From an uncultured Draconibacterium sp. (GTDB taxonomy: Bacteria; Bacteroidota; Bacteroidia; Bacteroidales; Prolixibacteraceae), in contig CANLMQ010000001.1 of NCBI GenBank assembly GCA_947492175.1, positions 62,001-126,000 of the forward strand: a stretch of DNA of 64,000 nt, written 5' to 3'. Numbering within the stretch: the stretch's first letter is position 1; each line of letters starts with the position of its first letter. Below are positions 53,103 through 62,342 of this stretch, piece by piece. The notes under the pieces are model-generated. The model searched no databases and was not told the DNA's origin. It saw nothing but the letters and a program-made list of their open reading frames with translations. A program made the position numbers and the translations under genes.

Positions 53103-53690
53103 ATGAAAGTTTGGATAATAGTACTTGTTTTTCTCATTTTATGCAGTTGCACAGAAACGTACACACCAAAACCGCGCGGCTTTTTCAGAATTGATTTTCC
53201 GAAAAAAAGCTATGAAAATATAGCCCGGGATTACCCGTACCAATTTGAAATTCCAACTTATGCACGAGTAGAAAAAGACAAACGTAATCCCAACCATCCA
53301 AACTGGATAAACATAGCTGTCCCTGAAAATAAAGTAGAGGTACACATCTCGTACTACGACTTGCAAGACCAGAAAAAGTCTTCGCGTGAATTGTTAATCG
53401 AATTTATGGAAGAAACACGCAGACTGGCTTATAAACACTCGATTAAGGCAGATGCAATCGACGAGCAGATTTTTATGAATCCGGCCCGTAATGTATACGG
53501 AACCATATATAAAATAGACGGGAATGCCGCCTCTCCTATGCAATTTTTTCTAACCGACAGTACAAAACATTTTCTTCGCGGCGCATTTTACATTCGCGAA
53601 GTTCCTGATATTGATTCGCTGCGACCTGTAATTAATTTTATGGAGCCCGATATTATCAGAATGATTGAAACAACCAGCTGGAATAAGTAA
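53103..53690 (+). CDS. gldD: Gliding motility lipoprotein GldD
   Basis: 195 residues. Lipobox VFLILCSC with Cys near residue 16, then ETYTPKPRGFFRIDFPKKSY, the well-conserved opening of GldD. The middle shows NPNHPNWINIAVPENKVEVH and the end DSTKHFLRGAFYIREVPDID. GldD belongs to the set of Gld proteins linked to gliding and type 9 secretion, in line with the T9SS sorting domain encoded at 44711-46768. 30 bp after gldE. Confidence 0.92.
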   Translation: MKVWIIVLVFLILCSCTETYTPKPRGFFRIDFPKKSYENIARDYPYQFEIPTYARVEKDKRNPNHPNWINIAVPENKVEVHISYYDLQDQKKSSRELLIEFMEETRRLAYKHSIKADAIDEQIFMNPARNVYGTIYKIDGNAASPMQFFLTDSTKHFLRGAFYIREVPDIDSLRPVINFMEPDIIRMIETTSWNK

Positions 53691-53696
53691 TTTTAA

Positions 53697-54329
53697 ATGC
53701 CATTTGTAAAAGAAATACATACGCCGGTCGGCCCAATTGCTATCTGGAAATTAAGCGACTCTTTGAGTAAACTTTCTTCTTTATATACACTCAGAGATTC
53801 TGAACAGGAGAAATTCGAGCGGATTACTTCAGAACGAAGAAAGAAGGAATTTCTGGCATCGCGGATACTTACTCAAAAACTAGCCGGTATCGATCAGGAA
53901 ATTATCTACAACAAATCGGGGAAACCTTTTTTAAAAGACCGGAATACTCACATCAGTATTTCGCACTCGGCCGATTTTGCTGTGGTATTTATTTCCGATA
54001 AAAAAAATGGTATTGATGTAGAACAAACAACCCGAAATATTGACAAAATTGCCACGCGGTTTCTTCATCCAACAGAACAGGAATTTATTGAAAGGCAGGA
54101 AAACAGACAACTTTTAAAAATCCTTTTCTGGTCGGCAAAAGAAGCCATTTTTAAATGCTCCGGATACCAGGGAATTCAATTTAACCAACAAATACAAATC
54201 AGTGATTTCAATAATTCGGAGTCAAATGAATTCACTGGCAATTTACACACACTAACCCGGAGCTTCAGTTATAAGTTGTATTATTTTATTATTGAAAACA
54301 ATGTTATGGTTTATTGCGTTGAACAATAA
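53697..54329 (+). CDS. 4'-phosphopantetheinyl transferase, Sfp type
   Basis: 210 residues; transfers phosphopantetheine from CoA to acyl-carrier proteins. Motifs: KPFLKDRNTHISISHS (motif with the HxS of CoA binding), FISDKKNGIDVEQTTR (magnesium-binding aspartate and glutamate in GIDVE) and ILFWSAKEAIFKCSG (W-x-x-KE-A). Begins 6 bp after gldD, so it is co-transcribed with the gliding genes; this order is frequent in the phylum. The target could be fatty-acid ACP or a secondary-metabolite carrier. Confidence 0.9.
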   Translation: MPFVKEIHTPVGPIAIWKLSDSLSKLSSLYTLRDSEQEKFERITSERRKKEFLASRILTQKLAGIDQEIIYNKSGKPFLKDRNTHISISHSADFAVVFISDKKNGIDVEQTTRNIDKIATRFLHPTEQEFIERQENRQLLKILFWSAKEAIFKCSGYQGIQFNQQIQISDFNNSESNEFTGNLHTLTRSFSYKLYYFIIENNVMVYCVEQ

Positions 54330-54340
54330 AACTCACAATT

Positions 54341-55837
54341 ATGCAAAAAGCAGAAAATCAGATATTAGTCATTTTTGGTGCCTCAGGCGATTTAACCAAG
54401 CGTAAACTTATACCGGCACTTTTCGAGTTATACAAACAGAATTTGTTACCCGATAAATTTGCAGTTTTGGGAGCTTCGCGTTCTGTGCTTTCTGACGATG
54501 AATTCAGAACGAGAGCCGATGAATTTTTACCCGAAAATGAAAAAGTTAACGAGTTCAAAAAGAAACTTTTTTACCAGGCTGTACAAAATAACTCGGCAGA
54601 AGATTTTAAACCTCTGAAAAAGCGTTTAAAAGAACTTGCTAAATCTTTACAAATCGAAAACAATTACGTTTTCTATCTTTCAACTCCTCCTTCGCTTTAT
54701 GGAGTAATCCCTAAGTTTTTATGTGAAAACGGACTGAGCAAATCTTCTAAATATTTCAGGAGACTGATTGTAGAGAAACCTTTTGGAACAACACTTGAAT
54801 CGGCAAAAGAACTAAATGTTCAATTGCTAAATTATTTTTCGGAAGACCAGATTTACCGTATCGATCATTACCTGGGAAAAGAAACTGTACAAAATATGTT
54901 GGTTACCCGTTTCTCAAACGGAATCTTTGAGCCATTATGGAACCGACGTTACATTGACCGTGTAGAAATTACGTCTGCAGAAAGCCTGGGCGTTGAAGGC
55001 CGGGGCGGTTACTACGATCATTCCGGAGCTTTACGCGACATGCTTCAAAACCATTTGTTGCAGGTATTGGGTTTTGTTGCCATGGAAGCGCCGGTTGTAA
55101 TTGAAGCCAATGCTATCAGAAACGAAATTTTAAAGGTATTTCAATCAATCCGCCCAATTCATGAGAATGATGTTTCGCGGTATGTGATACGCGGACAATA
55201 TACCGAATCGCATATCGGAGATAAACTTATTCCGGGTTACCGCGACGAACAGGGCGTTGATAAATTTTCGAGAACAGAAACATTTGTTGCCCTGAAATTT
55301 TTTATCGACAACTGGCGTTGGGCAGGAGTTCCTTTTTACATACGAACAGGGAAAAAGCTGCCAACCCGCGTTACCGAAATTGTTATTCACTTTAAAAACG
55401 TACCACACAATTTATTCGGTTCGTCATCATTCGAACATTCCAACAACCAGTTGATTATTCGAATTCAGCCCGATGAAGGAATTTTATTAAAATTTGGCAT
55501 GAAAACGCCGGGAGCAGGATTTAAGGCACAAACCGTTAATATGGATTTTCATTATTCCGATTTGGCTGACACCAATGTCCCTGCAGCATACGAACGCCTG
55601 CTGCTTGACTGTATGCAGGGAGATGCCACGCTCTACGCACGCGGCGATGCTGTTGAAGCAGCCTGGAATTTTGTACAACCGATATTAAATGCATGGGCTA
55701 CCAATCCCGAAATTCCGATTTATGGTTATCCGGCCGGAACATGGGGCCCCGAAGACTCCGACAATTTGATTTCGAACGGACAATGGCGATATCCATGTAA
55801 AAATTTAACCAACGATGGTTTGTACTGCGAATTATAA
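54341..55837 (+). CDS. zwf: Glucose-6-phosphate 1-dehydrogenase
   Basis: 498 residues; first step of the oxidative pentose phosphate pathway, producing NADPH. Cofactor site FGASGDLTKRKLIPALFELY at about residues 12-31, substrate motif YRIDHYLGKETVQNM with the active-site histidine at about 175, and IRTGKKLPTRVTEI near the C-terminal domain. Length is that of the family. 11 bp after the transferase gene and followed by pgl. Confidence 0.97.
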   Translation: MQKAENQILVIFGASGDLTKRKLIPALFELYKQNLLPDKFAVLGASRSVLSDDEFRTRADEFLPENEKVNEFKKKLFYQAVQNNSAEDFKPLKKRLKELAKSLQIENNYVFYLSTPPSLYGVIPKFLCENGLSKSSKYFRRLIVEKPFGTTLESAKELNVQLLNYFSEDQIYRIDHYLGKETVQNMLVTRFSNGIFEPLWNRRYIDRVEITSAESLGVEGRGGYYDHSGALRDMLQNHLLQVLGFVAMEAPVVIEANAIRNEILKVFQSIRPIHENDVSRYVIRGQYTESHIGDKLIPGYRDEQGVDKFSRTETFVALKFFIDNWRWAGVPFYIRTGKKLPTRVTEIVIHFKNVPHNLFGSSSFEHSNNQLIIRIQPDEGILLKFGMKTPGAGFKAQTVNMDFHYSDLADTNVPAAYERLLLDCMQGDATLYARGDAVEAAWNFVQPILNAWATNPEIPIYGYPAGTWGPEDSDNLISNGQWRYPCKNLTNDGLYCEL

Positions 55838-55845
55838 TATATTTG
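55838..55845 (+). promoter_or_regulatory. -7 box (TAnnTTTG) for pgl
   Basis: TATATTTG directly after the zwf stop, 22 bp before the pgl ATG, with TTTG 15 nt further upstream. It may give pgl an extra promoter apart from zwf. Confidence 0.4.
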
Positions 55846-55867
55846 CGTATTCACATAATTAACTGAA

Positions 55868-56599
55868 ATGAAAACATTTACTGAAGTAAGAATTTATTCA
55901 AAGCCCAAAAAAGTTTACAATGCGATTGCCAAAGAAATATTGAAACTTACACAGAATTCAACCCAGGAAATATTCGACATTGCACTTTCGGGGGGCAACT
56001 CACCCAAAGGCTTGTTTAAAAAACTTAGCAGTAAATATGCCGACGAAATACAATGGAAACGAATTCGTTTCTGGTGGGGCGATGAGCGCTGTGTTTCGCC
56101 TGACGACGAACAGAGCAATTACAAAATGACCTTTGAAAATTTGTTTTCAAAGATTACCATACCTGAAGAAAACATACATCGGATAAAAGGAGAAGCTGAT
56201 CCTGAAGAGGAAGCGATTCGTTACTCAAAAGAGATAGAAGAATTGCTTAATTCGCGTGGAAAGAATCCGGTTTTCGACATTATTATTTTGGGGCTAGGCG
56301 ACGACGGGCATACCGCCTCTATTTTCCCCGACAAGTTAGAATTATTTGAACACGAGCACAGTTGTGCTGTTGCACAACATCCTGTAACCGGACAAAAACG
56401 GATAACATTAACGGGCAATGTTTTAAACAATGCCAATCAAGTATTCTTTCTTGTAACGGGAGAAAATAAAGCCATGCGCGTTGCTGAAATTATGAACGAC
56501 AACGACGCAGCTAAACTTTTACCTGCCTATTATATTTCGCCGCAAAACGGAGAATTAATTTGGTTTTTAGACGAGCCGGCCGCCGTTGGGATTTCATAA
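55868..56599 (+). CDS. pgl: 6-phosphogluconolactonase
   Basis: 243 residues; hydrolyses the lactone made by Zwf. Motifs of the glucosamine-6-phosphate isomerase/6PGL fold: IALSGGNSPKGLFKKL, RIRFWWGDERCVSPDD, and IILGLGDDGHTASIFPDKLE with the active-site histidine. Directly downstream of zwf by 30 bp. No gnd gene follows in this window, so the third step is encoded elsewhere. Confidence 0.95.
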   Translation: MKTFTEVRIYSKPKKVYNAIAKEILKLTQNSTQEIFDIALSGGNSPKGLFKKLSSKYADEIQWKRIRFWWGDERCVSPDDEQSNYKMTFENLFSKITIPEENIHRIKGEADPEEEAIRYSKEIEELLNSRGKNPVFDIIILGLGDDGHTASIFPDKLELFEHEHSCAVAQHPVTGQKRITLTGNVLNNANQVFFLVTGENKAMRVAEIMNDNDAAKLLPAYYISPQNGELIWFLDEPAAVGIS

Positions 56600-56610
56600 A
56601 AACAACAGAA

Positions 56611-57618
56611 TTACTGAACCGGACTTAGTCCAAGAATGTCCTCCCCGAATGCTTCTGTTGCGGCAATTACCTCATCAAGGCAATCCGAGGTTAACTCACA
56701 TCCAATTACATGATCGTCCGCTTCAGGAAACGCAATTTTAACTTTTCTTTCCGGAACAGTTCCCAGCTGCTCAAACATTGTCAGCATGGCATCCACCCGA
56801 ACTGTATGATCCTGGTTGTCTTCATCTTTATAGTAATACCCCAGAAAAACAGGCGTTGTAACATTTTTGTACGTTTCCTTTTTCATTGTTGCCTCTACCA
56901 GTTGCTGCAGATAAACCACCGCTTCCATACGGTATTTACAGTTCCAGTACTGACAATTTTTCGAATCAAAATCTTCATTGGTAATCCGGTATTTGCTGTG
57001 CACAACTTTACGACCAATTTGCAGGCCCCAGGGTTTGGAAAGTACAAATGCAGTTGAATTATTAATCCTGATATTTGGTGAATACAGAATCAGCCCGTCA
57101 ACATATTCCGGAAAATCTGCGGCCAGTTTTAGAGCCAGGGTCCCTCCCGTTGATGTACTCATTATTAGTACCTTTTTCCCAAGACTCCGTGCAACCATTA
57201 ATGCTTCTTTTGCCGATTCCCAAAGTTTATCAGGTGTCATATCAATCAAGGCATCTTCGGTTACCAAACCATGATCGTGTAACCGCGGAATGTATAAATT
57301 ACATCCAAACTTTTTTGCAAAATTTACATGCGCAGGATAGCCTTCATACCACGAAGCAGAAAATCCGTGCAAATATAAAACACTATAGTTGGTACGTTCT
57401 TTTACCGAATCTTTTGCCCAAAATATACGCGACTCATTATCGGGTTTTATCGAAAAAGCAGCTTCCTTTTTTTGAACAAAACTCTCTATATTTCCAATAC
57501 TTGCCGATATGGAAGGCAGGTCTTTAGTTAATTCCGGGTTGGGCGGTTTGGGTCCTAATAAATACACTACAATTGCAAGCAAAAGAACTATCCCTAAAAA
57601 GCGTTTTATTCTTTTCAT
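56611..57618 (-). CDS. Membrane-anchored alpha/beta hydrolase
   Basis: 335 residues. N-terminal membrane anchor FLGIVLLLAIVVYLLGP (about 7-23). Hydrolase fold: VLYLHGFSASWYEGYPAHVN (oxyanion region), VLIMSTSTGGTLALKLAADF with the nucleophile serine in the elbow S-T-S-T-G, and a C-terminal histidine in EADDHVIGCELTSD. An esterase or lipase is likely; the substrate is unknown. It is convergent with pgl (12 bp between stops) and precedes no related gene. Confidence 0.8.
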   Translation of the reverse strand: MKRIKRFLGIVLLLAIVVYLLGPKPPNPELTKDLPSISASIGNIESFVQKKEAAFSIKPDNESRIFWAKDSVKERTNYSVLYLHGFSASWYEGYPAHVNFAKKFGCNLYIPRLHDHGLVTEDALIDMTPDKLWESAKEALMVARSLGKKVLIMSTSTGGTLALKLAADFPEYVDGLILYSPNIRINNSTAFVLSKPWGLQIGRKVVHSKYRITNEDFDSKNCQYWNCKYRMEAVVYLQQLVEATMKKETYKNVTTPVFLGYYYKDEDNQDHTVRVDAMLTMFEQLGTVPERKVKIAFPEADDHVIGCELTSDCLDEVIAATEAFGEDILGLSPVQ

Positions 57619-57664
57619 AAAATCTGTTTTTATTACGAAAATACGATATTTAACAAAACAATTA

Positions 57665-58744
57665 TCAGAATTCTAAAATGAGTTGCACTGGTCTCTGATT
57701 ATCTTCTTCACAAATAAAATTCGACAAAGTTAATCCCAGCAAACGAATACCTTTTTCAAATCCACCTTCAACCTGCATTAGTTTTGTACTTTCTAAAAAA
57801 AACAACTTTTTCGAATCAAAAAAACCGGTCAGTGTTTTGCTTCGGGTGTGTTGTTCAAAATCGGAGTATTTAAATTTTAGTGTAAGTGTTTTGCCTTTAA
57901 CTTTCGATCGCTGTGCCCGTTCCCACACTTTTTCAGCAATCTGCTCAAGCTCCTTTTCCAAATCTTCAACTCGAAATAAATCATGTAAAAAGGTATTTTC
58001 TGCCCCTATCGATTTTCGTTCACGCAATGGCTGAACCGGCCTGTTATCTTCTCCCCTACAAATTTCGTAATAATAACTGCCTACCTTTCCAAACATCCGA
58101 ACCAACTCCAAACGATCCATCTTTTTTAAATCGCGACCATACCAAATTCCCATATTATTAAGCTTTTCAGCAGTTACTTTCCCTATTCCAAAAAATTTTC
58201 GAACTTCAAGATTATCGATAAATTCCTGAGCTTGTGCCGGGGTAACAACAAACATACCATTGGGTTTATTGACATCGGATGCCACTTTGGCCAAAAACTT
58301 ATTATACGAAACTCCGGCTGACGCAGTAAGCCCCGTTTTTTCGAATATACGCTGCTTTATTTCTCCAGCAATTAAGGTTGCAGATGGCTTCCCCTTCTTT
58401 ACATAGGTGACATCTAAATATGCTTCATCAAGCGAAAGTGGTTCAACCCAATCGGTATATTCCAAAAATATTTCTCTTATTTGCCCGGATATTTCTTTGT
58501 AACGGTCGAAACGGGGTTTTACAAAAATCAGGTCAGGACATTTTCGTTTGGCTACTTTCGATGACATTGCTGACCTAACTCCAAACTTTCGGGCTTCGTA
58601 ACTTGCAGCCGCAACAACTCCGCGTTCGCCTGTTCCTCCCACAGCCACAGGTTTCCCTAGTAGTTCCGAATGGTCTAATTGTTCAACTGATGCAAAAAAC
58701 GCATCCATATCGACATGAATTATTTTGCGTGTCGCCTCTGTCAC
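57665..58744 (-). CDS. dinB: DNA polymerase IV (Y family)
   Basis: 359 residues; low-fidelity translesion polymerase. Catalytic motifs IIHVDMDAFFASVEQLDHSE (Asp at about 11) and EPLSLDEAYLDVTY (Asp-Glu at about 104-105), thumb helix-hairpin-helix FFGIGKVTAEKLNNMGIWYG, and the little-finger domain to LSNFICEEDNQRP. The end KLQ-type clamp-binding peptide is not obvious (tail PVQLILEF). No SOS-box can be judged. 46 bp from the hydrolase gene on the same strand. Confidence 0.96.
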   Translation of the reverse strand: MTEATRKIIHVDMDAFFASVEQLDHSELLGKPVAVGGTGERGVVAAASYEARKFGVRSAMSSKVAKRKCPDLIFVKPRFDRYKEISGQIREIFLEYTDWVEPLSLDEAYLDVTYVKKGKPSATLIAGEIKQRIFEKTGLTASAGVSYNKFLAKVASDVNKPNGMFVVTPAQAQEFIDNLEVRKFFGIGKVTAEKLNNMGIWYGRDLKKMDRLELVRMFGKVGSYYYEICRGEDNRPVQPLRERKSIGAENTFLHDLFRVEDLEKELEQIAEKVWERAQRSKVKGKTLTLKFKYSDFEQHTRSKTLTGFFDSKKLFFLESTKLMQVEGGFEKGIRLLGLTLSNFICEEDNQRPVQLILEF

Positions 58745-58776
58745 AGTTTTTCTTTTTCATCAAAAATAACAACAAA

Positions 58777-58807
58777 AAAAGGTGTTCTAAAAAACAGAAC
58801 ACCTTTT
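58777..58807. terminator. Bidirectional hairpin terminator between dinB and the OmpA-family gene
   Basis: AAAAGGTGTTCT (58777-58788) pairs perfectly with AGAACACCTTTT (58796-58807), seven-nt loop. On the minus strand the stem is followed by T residues and ends the OmpA-family gene, 20 bp after its stop. Confidence 0.85.
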
Positions 58808-58827
58808 CATTTATATCTTATTTATTG

Positions 58828-60375
58828 TTATTCATCCATTTCTAAAATTTTAAACTCGGTACGACGGTTTTTCCGGTGATCGGCTTCTGAACATTTAACA
58901 CCATCGTCACACTTATTTACCAGTTCGGTTTCGCCATAACCTTTTGCAATAATACGATCTTTTGCAATTCCTTTACCAACAATATAACCAACAGCCGAAT
59001 CTGAACGTTTCTGGCTTAATGTCATATTGTACGAATCACTTCCCCGACAATCAGTATGCGATCCCAATTCTACAGTCCACTCCGGATTATCATTCATTAC
59101 TTTCACCAATTTATTTAACTCTACTTCCGATACAGGAAGAATATCCCATTTGTCGAAATCGTAATAAATATTCTCCATCACAAACTTTTGTTTTACTTTA
59201 ACCTTTTCAATCCATAAAGTATCGCGAATAACACCAAATGGTCTTTTAACAGTCGAGATCGTTTTCGAATCGTTCATATAACCATCCATTTCTGTTTTGA
59301 ATGTATATGATTTGTCCTTTTCCAGTTCTACCTTAAAAACCAGTCCCGCGATAGTTGTCAATTCATTTCCTACAATTATTCTGGCATCCCTTACAGGTTG
59401 TTGTGTTTTTTTATCCATTACAACCAGTTCGAGTTCGTATTTGCCTTGTTTCTCCAGAAGAACTTTATAAATATCATCATTCCCTACACCACCGGCTTTA
59501 TTGGAAGTATAATATCCAACCTCTTCATTTTTATGAATCACAAAACCGAAATCATCGCCATCTGAATTAAGTTCAGAGATCTCTGTAACTGCAGTCATAT
59601 TTCCACCAAACATTCCAACATGATAAATATCTAGATCATCACCACTTCCTCTTCCATTCGTAGCAAAAATCAACATTTTATCTTTATAAATAAAGGGGAA
59701 CATTTCGTTTCCATCGGTATTTATTTTATCGCCAAGATTGACCATTTCTCCCCAAACACCGTTATTACGTATTGTCATATAAATATCAGTACCACCCAAT
59801 CCTTTGCCCGGAATATCTGATACAAAATACAAGGTGTCGCCTGTTGAGGTAACTGCCGGATGACCTACTGAATAACTAGGATCATTAAATGGAAGTTCAC
59901 CTGTTTTAGTCCAAACTCCATTTTGTTTCTTCACAATTATAATTTTCAAGCGAATATCTGCCTTTTGATAGACCTTATTTCTGATTTCGGGATTTTCGAA
60001 ATTACTCAGAGTTACAAACAACTCACCTGTTGCCTCACAAAATGAAACCGGCCCTGCATGATAACCTTTACTAATATCAGCAAGAATTGGCGACTTACTC
60101 CCTGTTACATTCCCTTTTGCATCAGTTTTCGAAATAAACAAATCATAATAAATGTCCTTTTTCTTTCCCTCGGCTAACTTTTCAATTTCTTCATTGGTAA
60201 AAGTAGAAAACCATAACTCGTTGCCAACGAAAGTTGGCCCAAAATCACTTTCTACAGTATTTAGATCAGTCTTCTCAATACTCAGCTTTACCATTTTCTC
60301 AAAATAAATACATTCATTTTGAGCACTTAACATAATGGGAATAATTCCCAACAAAAAAAGCATTACTTTTCTCAT
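58828..60375 (-). CDS. OmpA-family protein with PD40 propeller-like repeats
   Basis: 515 residues. Signal peptide MRKVMLFLLGIIPIMLSAQ. Residues about 45-280 contain PD40/WD40-like beta-propeller repeats (YSVGHPAVTSTGDTLYFVSD, EMFPFIYKDKMLIFATNGRG, DDFGFVIHKNEEVGYYTSNK); about 300-370 is a carboxypeptidase-regulatory-like domain (KTQQPVRDARIIVGNEL); about 390-515 is the OmpA peptidoglycan-binding domain (ENIYYDFDKWDILPVSEVEL, GSHTDCRGSDSYNMTLSQKR, KNRRTEFKI). This layout is common in T9SS-bearing Bacteroidota (PorE-like proteins share it), so a link to secretion is possible but not shown here. Confidence 0.88.
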   Translation of the reverse strand: MRKVMLFLLGIIPIMLSAQNECIYFEKMVKLSIEKTDLNTVESDFGPTFVGNELWFSTFTNEEIEKLAEGKKKDIYYDLFISKTDAKGNVTGSKSPILADISKGYHAGPVSFCEATGELFVTLSNFENPEIRNKVYQKADIRLKIIIVKKQNGVWTKTGELPFNDPSYSVGHPAVTSTGDTLYFVSDIPGKGLGGTDIYMTIRNNGVWGEMVNLGDKINTDGNEMFPFIYKDKMLIFATNGRGSGDDLDIYHVGMFGGNMTAVTEISELNSDGDDFGFVIHKNEEVGYYTSNKAGGVGNDDIYKVLLEKQGKYELELVVMDKKTQQPVRDARIIVGNELTTIAGLVFKVELEKDKSYTFKTEMDGYMNDSKTISTVKRPFGVIRDTLWIEKVKVKQKFVMENIYYDFDKWDILPVSEVELNKLVKVMNDNPEWTVELGSHTDCRGSDSYNMTLSQKRSDSAVGYIVGKGIAKDRIIAKGYGETELVNKCDDGVKCSEADHRKNRRTEFKILEMDE

Positions 60376-60523
60376 AATATTCTGAATTTAGGATTCTAAC
60401 GATACATAAACAAAACAAATATTAAGAAATACCTGAGCACTCCTTAATACGACCCTTATTTTTCTAATGCAATATTGTTAATTGCTGTTAGAATCACCAA
60501 GTTAGGTCATTTAACTTAATAAG

Positions 60524-61933
60524 TCAAGCCTTTTTTGTAAGTAAAACCACATTTTCCACATGATGTGTGTGTGGAAACATGTCTACAGGGCAGATTTTCT
60601 CAATTTGGTAAAACTCGTCCAAAATTGCAATATCCCGAGCCTGGGTTGCCGGGTTACAACTAACATAAACAATTTTATCAGGAGCAATCTTTAAAATGGT
60701 ATTTATAACATCTGCATGCATACCGGCTCTCGGAGGATCGGTAATTATTACTTCGGGTGCGCCATGTTCTTTAACAAATGCTTCATCAAGAACATCCTTC
60801 ATATCGCCGGCAAAAAACGAAGTATTGGTAATATTATTTAATTCAGAATTTACTTTTGCGTCTTCAATTGCTTCCGGAACATATTCTATTCCAACCACTT
60901 TCCCGGCACTTTTAGCCACAAAATTGGCAATGGTTCCTGTTCCTGTGTATAAATCATAAACCGTTTCAGTTCCATTAAGGTTGGCAAAATCACGTGCTAC
61001 TTTATATAAAGTATAGGCCTGCTCCGAATTTGTCTGATAAAAACTTTTGGGTCCAATTTTAAACTTAAGACCTTCCATTTCTTCGTAAATAAATTCGCGG
61101 CCACTAAAAGTTTCAATCTTCTGATCAGTAATTGTATCGTTTCCTTTCGGATTAATCACATACAACAACGAAGTAATTTCAGGAAATTCGTTTTTAACCG
61201 CTTCCAATAACGCTACCCGTTCTTTTTCATCTTCGTGATAAAAAGTAAGAATAACCATAATCTCTCCCGTTGAGCTTGTACGAATTATCAAAGTCCGAAG
61301 AAATCCCTTTTGTTCCCTTATATCAAAAAACTCAAGTTTATTTTTTACAGCGTAATCGTAAATAAAATTTCTTAACCTGTTGGAGGGTTCTGGTTGTAAC
61401 CAACATTTATTAATACCAATTACCTTATCAAACAAACCGGGAACGTGAAAACCAAGGGCATCTGGTTTCTCAATCTCGTTCCCTTCTTCAACTTCTTTAA
61501 AAGTTAACCAACGTTTATTCGAAAAGGTAAATTCCAGTTTATTACGATAGAAAGTATTCTCCTTCGAGCCTAAAATCGGCATCATTTCAGGTAAATCAAT
61601 TTTACCAATTCTCGACAATTGATCCTGCACCTGTTTTTGTTTGTAATACAATTGCTTTTCGTAAGGCAGCATTTGCCATTTGCAGCCACCACAAACTCCA
61701 AAGTGTTCACAAAATGCATCAATTCTATCTTTGCTGTATTCCTTGTATTCCTTTATAAATGCTTCCTGGTATCTTTTCCTTTTTTTGGTTACCTGCAAAT
61801 CGACTATATCTCCCGGGATCGCCAATTTTGTAAATACAACCATTTCTCCTACTCGGGCTACAGCTTTTCCTTCTGCGCCAATATCCTCAATTGTTACGTT
61901 TTCGTAAAACGGTTTTTTCCTGTTTCGTGCCAC
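60524..61933 (-). CDS. rlmD: 23S rRNA (uracil-5-)-methyltransferase, RlmD/RumA family
   Basis: 469 residues. N-terminal TRAM domain at about 9-70 (IEDIGAEGKAVARVGEMVVF), iron-sulfur cluster C-x5-C-x2-C in CEHFGVCGGCKW (about 74-85) with a fourth cysteine later, SAM-binding VYDLYTGTGTIANFVAKSAG, VITDPPRAGMHADVI, and the catalytic cysteine in VYVSCNPATQARDIA near the end. The family also contains RlmC/RlmCD, so the exact uridine target (U1939 or U747) is not decided by sequence alone. Confidence 0.92.
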   Translation of the reverse strand: MARNRKKPFYENVTIEDIGAEGKAVARVGEMVVFTKLAIPGDIVDLQVTKKRKRYQEAFIKEYKEYSKDRIDAFCEHFGVCGGCKWQMLPYEKQLYYKQKQVQDQLSRIGKIDLPEMMPILGSKENTFYRNKLEFTFSNKRWLTFKEVEEGNEIEKPDALGFHVPGLFDKVIGINKCWLQPEPSNRLRNFIYDYAVKNKLEFFDIREQKGFLRTLIIRTSSTGEIMVILTFYHEDEKERVALLEAVKNEFPEITSLLYVINPKGNDTITDQKIETFSGREFIYEEMEGLKFKIGPKSFYQTNSEQAYTLYKVARDFANLNGTETVYDLYTGTGTIANFVAKSAGKVVGIEYVPEAIEDAKVNSELNNITNTSFFAGDMKDVLDEAFVKEHGAPEVIITDPPRAGMHADVINTILKIAPDKIVYVSCNPATQARDIAILDEFYQIEKICPVDMFPHTHHVENVVLLTKKA

Positions 61934-61947
61934 TTTCTATTTTTTTG

Positions 61948-61955
61948 CAAATATA
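61948..61955 (-). promoter_or_regulatory. -7 box (TAnnTTTG) for rlmD
   Basis: TATATTTG on the minus strand, about 15 bp before the rlmD ATG, which would give a very short leader. Exact consensus, no -33 TTG. Confidence 0.35.
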
Positions 61956-62081
61956 ATCCAATATTACATATTGCCGTATCGGTTAACATTTTCTCAATTC
62001 CCAAATAAAAATCAACCTTCCCAAAATGGGAAAACGAAACATTTCTACCTGCACAAAAGCATTTTTATGTTTCATATACAA

Positions 62082-62110
62082 TTGCTAAACAAATCATTTG
62101 CCTATATTTG
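62082..62110 (+). promoter_or_regulatory. Strong Bacteroidota-type promoter (-33 TTG, -7 TAnnTTTG) of the ABC-F leader
   Basis: TTG at 62082-62084 and TATATTTG at 62103-62110, 18 nt apart, which is the spacing expected between the -33 and -7 boxes. Transcription would start near 62116. This is the best promoter match seen in the window. Confidence 0.65.
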
Positions 62111-62179
62111 CTAGTGATTTAATGGTTGGTTTTATTTTCAATAAGTAAAACTTAAAAGGGGAAAGCGACTTCTGTATTT

Positions 62180-62209
62180 ATGATTGGTTTTGTGTTTAGG
62201 GGTTTGTAA
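62180..62209 (+). CDS. Nine-codon leader reading frame (MIGFVFRGL)
   Basis: ATG to TAA, nine residues, located inside the loop of stem P1 in the leader. Its start codon is part of the inner hairpin. Short hydrophobic leader peptides with similar placement govern several ABC-F and erm genes in other bacteria by ribosome stalling (established for those genes). Whether this frame is translated is unknown; a nine-codon frame can easily occur by chance. Confidence 0.3.
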   Translation: MIGFVFRGL

Positions 62210-62247
62210 ATTATCAATCATCTTCAAAAAGCGTCCATAGAGCTTTC

Positions 62248-62280
62248 CCCTTCCTTTTTACCCGGAAGGGTATTTTTTTT
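62248..62280 (+). terminator. Intrinsic terminator in the ABC-F leader
   Basis: CCCTTCC (62248-62254) pairs with GGAAGGG (62264-62270), then TATTTTTTTT. It lies 63 bp before the ABC-F ATG and thus ends transcripts from the leader promoter unless P1 forms. Confidence 0.8.
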
Positions 62281-62317
62281 GTCTTAACTTTTCCGCATCA
62301 TGTCTTCCTTTAATAAT

Positions 62318-62325
62318 TATCTTTG
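62318..62325 (+). promoter_or_regulatory. -7 box (TAnnTTTG) directly before the ABC-F gene
   Basis: TATCTTTG, exact consensus, 17 bp before the ATG at 62343; no -33 TTG at the right distance. If used, the ABC-F gene has a leaderless-like short transcript independent of the attenuator. Confidence 0.4.
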
Positions 62326-62342
62326 CACAATTTTGAAAACAA

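Larger units (their letters stand above)
62116..62280 (+). ncRNA. Structured leader RNA, candidate attenuator (or independent small RNA)
   Basis: From the predicted start to the terminator is about 165 nt. Stem P1: AAGGGGAAAGC (62156-62166) with GCTTTCCCCTT (62242-62252), 11 perfect pairs. Inside it ATGATTG (62180-62186) pairs with CAATCAT (62215-62221). The right arm of P1 shares 62248-62252 with the left arm of the terminator, so P1 and the terminator exclude each other. The RNA lies directly before an ABC-F gene. ABC-F resistance genes are often controlled by translation-dependent attenuation, which this layout resembles. Since the ABC-F gene also has its own -7 box after the terminator, a separate small RNA is the alternative. 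I do not recognise a known riboswitch class. Confidence 0.6.
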